DNA of 48,685 nucleotides, taken from Desulfurobacterium sp. (lineage in GTDB: Bacteria > Aquificota > Aquificia > Desulfurobacteriales > Desulfurobacteriaceae). Numbering within the stretch: the stretch's first letter is position 1; the number at the start of each line of letters is the position of its first letter. The stretch spans positions 1 through 48,685 of the forward strand of contig JALSLT010000065.1 in NCBI GenBank assembly GCA_026988135.1, in the 5' to 3' direction. This document shows positions 45,980 to 48,685 of the stretch, piece by piece. The notes beneath the pieces were generated by a model. It was given only the letters and a program-made list of their open reading frames with translations. It made no database searches and was not told where the DNA came from. The translations under genes were made by a program, and so were the position numbers.

Positions 45980-48366
45980 GGATAACGTATAACTGGTTGA
46001 AAGAGTTCATAAATATCGAAGATTATTCAGCTGAGGAGATAGCTGATATTTTTACCGATATAGGGATAGAGGTTGATTCTGTTTCTTATGTGGGAAAAGA
46101 TATAGAAAAAGTTGTGGTAGGGAAAATTGTTTCCATCGAAAAACATCCCAATGCCGATAAACTTAAAATTTGTCAGGTCGATGTCGGAAATGGGGTTATT
46201 CAAATAGTAACGGGTGCCGATAATATTTTTGAGGGAGCTGTTATCCCTGTGGCACTTCATGGAGCTAAACTTCCTATAGGCATAAAAATAAAAAGAAGTA
46301 AATTGAGAGGTGTCGAATCTAACGGTATGCTTTGTTCGGAAGAGGAATTAGGGCTTACCGCTCATTCCGCCGGAATAATGATTCTTCCCGATAATGCTAA
46401 CCTTGAGCTTGGTGCCGATGCGGTTAAAGCTCTCGGTCTTGATGATTGGATAATAGAGTATGAGATAACAACCAACCGTCCTGATGCTCTCAGTATTCTC
46501 GGTATGGCTCGGGAATTGAAAGCTGTTTTAGGAAGAGAGATAACTTTACCGGAAACGTCGTTTGAAACGGTAGAAACTATGGCAGAAGAGGAATTGTCTT
46601 TAAAGGTTGATGATGAGACCGCTTGCCCGAGATATGACGGTTTTGTTATAAATGATGTAAAGGTCGGACCTGCCCCTCTTTATATGCAAATAAGGCTGTA
46701 TCTTTTAGGATTAAGGCCTATAAATAATGTTGTGGATATTACAAATTACGTTCTTTATGAAATTGGTCAGCCTCTTCATGCTTTTGACAGTAAAAAGGTA
46801 AACGATAAAACAGTGGTTGTGAGAAGAGCTAAAGAGGGCGAAGAAATAGTCACGCTTGATGGAGTTAAGAGGACTCTTATCGGTTCGGATCTTCTTATAG
46901 CTGATACGGAAAAACCGTTGGCTCTTGCAGGTATTATGGGCGGGGAAGATTCCGGAGTAACCGGCAATACCGTCAGTGTTATCCTTGAAAGTGCTCACTT
47001 TGATCCTCTTACTATTAGAAAAACCGCGAAAAGGTTCGGTATTTCGACGGATGCTTCTTACAGGTTCGAAAGAGGTGCCGATATAGAAGCTACTATTTTT
47101 GCGGCGGAGAGAACGCTTCACCTTTTGCAGAAATTTGCCGGCGGGAAGATACTTTCCGGTAAAGTTGAATGTTACCCTAAACCTTATACTCCCAAAGTAA
47201 TCGTTTTTAATCCCGATAAGGTTAAAAAGATTGTAGGTGTTGATATTCCTCCCAGGAAGTCTTCCGAGATGCTTTCATCTTTAGGTTTTTCGATTAAGAA
47301 AGAGCAGGATTATATCGTTGTGAAGGTTCCCTCCTGGCGTAAATACGATGTTTCAAGAGAAATCGATGTTATAGAAGAGATTGTTCGTATTTACGGTATG
47401 AAAAATGTAAAAAGCACTTATCCTCTTATGCATTCCAATATTAAAAGACCGAAAGATTTCTTTAACATTCTTGAAGTTAAAAAGTTTTTTTCCGGTAGAG
47501 GATTAACAGAAGTTATAAATTACAGTTTTGTGGGTAGGAAACTTTTTGAAACATGCGGTTTTGATTTTGATTCTCTTATGAAAATATCCAATCCGCTTTC
47601 CGAAGAGTGGGTCGGTATGAGGGATTTTCTATTCCCATCCCTTATAAATACTTGTGTCCAGAATGTTAAGCGAAACGAAAAAAATGTTGCTATATTTGAA
47701 ACGGGAGTAACTTTTAAAAACTTGGGAGAAAATCTTCCGGAAGAAAAACTTCATATTTCTGTTTTACTTTCCGGTAAAGTTCCGTCGGATATTTTGTCGG
47801 AAAGGGAAGTTGACTTTTATGATACGAAAGGTATTGTTGAAGAATTTCTTTCCTATTTAGGGGTTGATGTTCAGTTTTCCAGGGAAGAGAACAAACCGTT
47901 TTTACATCCCGGTCAGGCGGCAAAGATTACTGTTTCAGATAGGGAGGTTGGTTTTCTTGGAAAACTTCATCCGAATATTGAAGAGAAACTGGAGGTTAAA
48001 CAGTCCGTATATCTTGCAGAGCTTGACCTTGATGCTTTGTTTGAAGTGGTAGAAGGCAAACTTCCGAAATTTAAAAAACTACCTAAATTCCCGCCTGTTA
48101 CAAGGGATATAGCCGTTGTGGTTGACAGGGACGTTTTTTCTAAAGATGTAGAAGAGCTTATAGAAAAAACAGCCGGAAAACTTTTAGAAAAAATTAAACT
48201 TTTTGATATATATGAAGGTGAAAATATTCCGGAAGGCAAGAAGAGCCTTGCTTTCTCCCTTATTTTTAGATCATTTGACAAAACATTGTCAGATGAGGAA
48301 GTTTCACGTATAATAGAGAAAGTTATCAAAAAACTTGAACAGCACAATATAAAGCTGAGGGTATAA
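45976..48366 (+). CDS. pheT: Phenylalanyl-tRNA synthetase beta subunit
   Basis: MRITYNWLKEFINIEDYSAEEIADIFTDIGIEV..., tRNA-binding domain, B3/B4 and B5 domains, C-terminal ferredoxin-like anticodon-binding domain. Confidence 0.96.
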   Translation: MRITYNWLKEFINIEDYSAEEIADIFTDIGIEVDSVSYVGKDIEKVVVGKIVSIEKHPNADKLKICQVDVGNGVIQIVTGADNIFEGAVIPVALHGAKLPIGIKIKRSKLRGVESNGMLCSEEELGLTAHSAGIMILPDNANLELGADAVKALGLDDWIIEYEITTNRPDALSILGMARELKAVLGREITLPETSFETVETMAEEELSLKVDDETACPRYDGFVINDVKVGPAPLYMQIRLYLLGLRPINNVVDITNYVLYEIGQPLHAFDSKKVNDKTVVVRRAKEGEEIVTLDGVKRTLIGSDLLIADTEKPLALAGIMGGEDSGVTGNTVSVILESAHFDPLTIRKTAKRFGISTDASYRFERGADIEATIFAAERTLHLLQKFAGGKILSGKVECYPKPYTPKVIVFNPDKVKKIVGVDIPPRKSSEMLSSLGFSIKKEQDYIVVKVPSWRKYDVSREIDVIEEIVRIYGMKNVKSTYPLMHSNIKRPKDFFNILEVKKFFSGRGLTEVINYSFVGRKLFETCGFDFDSLMKISNPLSEEWVGMRDFLFPSLINTCVQNVKRNEKNVAIFETGVTFKNLGENLPEEKLHISVLLSGKVPSDILSEREVDFYDTKGIVEEFLSYLGVDVQFSREENKPFLHPGQAAKITVSDREVGFLGKLHPNIEEKLEVKQSVYLAELDLDALFEVVEGKLPKFKKLPKFPPVTRDIAVVVDRDVFSKDVEELIEKTAGKLLEKIKLFDIYEGENIPEGKKSLAFSLIFRSFDKTLSDEEVSRIIEKVIKKLEQHNIKLRV

Positions 48367-48379
48367 GAGGAAGTGGAAA

Positions 48380-48682
48380 GTGGCTAACTTGCCTAACACT
48401 ATAGATATAATTATCTCCGGTAGGAGATTTACCATAAGGACCGATAAAGACCCCGAGTACGTAAGGCATCTTGGCGTGAGACTTGAAAAAATGCTTGAGC
48501 GTATAAGGTCTTCAAATGTAAAAATAACTTATGATAAAGCGCTTGTTATAGCGTGTCTCTATCTTCTTGATGAAAACGAGATGCTTAGAGATCAGATAAG
48601 GGATTTAGGTCTTGAAATTCAGCGACTTCATGAAGAGGGTGTGAAAGTTTTGATAAACTCAAAGAAAAAAATAGCACCCTAA
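48380..48682 (+). CDS. zapA: Cell division protein ZapA-like
   Basis: GTG start; MANLPNTIDIIISGRRFTIRTDKDPEYVRHLGVRLEKMLERIRSSN...ALVIACLYLLDENEMLRDQIRDL; downstream of pheT. Confidence 0.82.
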   Translation: MANLPNTIDIIISGRRFTIRTDKDPEYVRHLGVRLEKMLERIRSSNVKITYDKALVIACLYLLDENEMLRDQIRDLGLEIQRLHEEGVKVLINSKKKIAP

Positions 48683-48685
48683 TTT

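Noticed and set aside
1-48685. Phage, transposon, toxin-antitoxin or defence system
   Set aside because: No integrase, transposase, restriction, abortive infection or toxin-like ORF was recognisable on either strand.

Overview
AT-rich, gene-dense bacterial chromosomal window. Gene content looks like a thermophilic, deep-branching bacterium, possibly Aquificota/Desulfurobacteriaceae; this is inference from protein flavour and not proven. Most of it is housekeeping: gltB (partial), ftsY, thiE, alr, prmA, gpsA, selB, rpsU, yqeY, mutS2, cutA, comM/yifB, dxr, hisS, upp, hslV, trkH/trkA, murJ, lgt, ilvE, a split NAD synthetase, tldD, rpmI-rplT, pheST and zapA. The middle (about 15.6-29.8 kb) is more accessory: a ugpCBAE-type glycerol-3-phosphate importer, a three-CxxCH cytochrome c peroxidase, a YbhGFSR-type MFP/ABC exporter, an orphan 153-aa ORF with unusual flanking sequence, and a universal-stress-protein/DUF485-like fusion next to an ActP-like symporter. 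No tRNA, rRNA, CRISPR array or transposase was recognised. The best items for follow-up are: (i) a 12-bp perfect inverted repeat, extendable to 15 bp, enclosing the Shine-Dalgarno and start codon of mutS2; (ii) the USP-DUF485 fusion beside actP; (iii) a 194-aa protein that may be a degenerate metallophosphoesterase with CwfJ/Drn1-like layout; (iv) a compact divergent trkA/murJ promoter implying a nearly leaderless murJ mRNA; (v) a Pho-box-like direct repeat upstream of ugpC; (vi) repeated GATAAGA...GCGAAATT motifs upstream of usp-actP. I did not find a clear multi-gene undescribed system.
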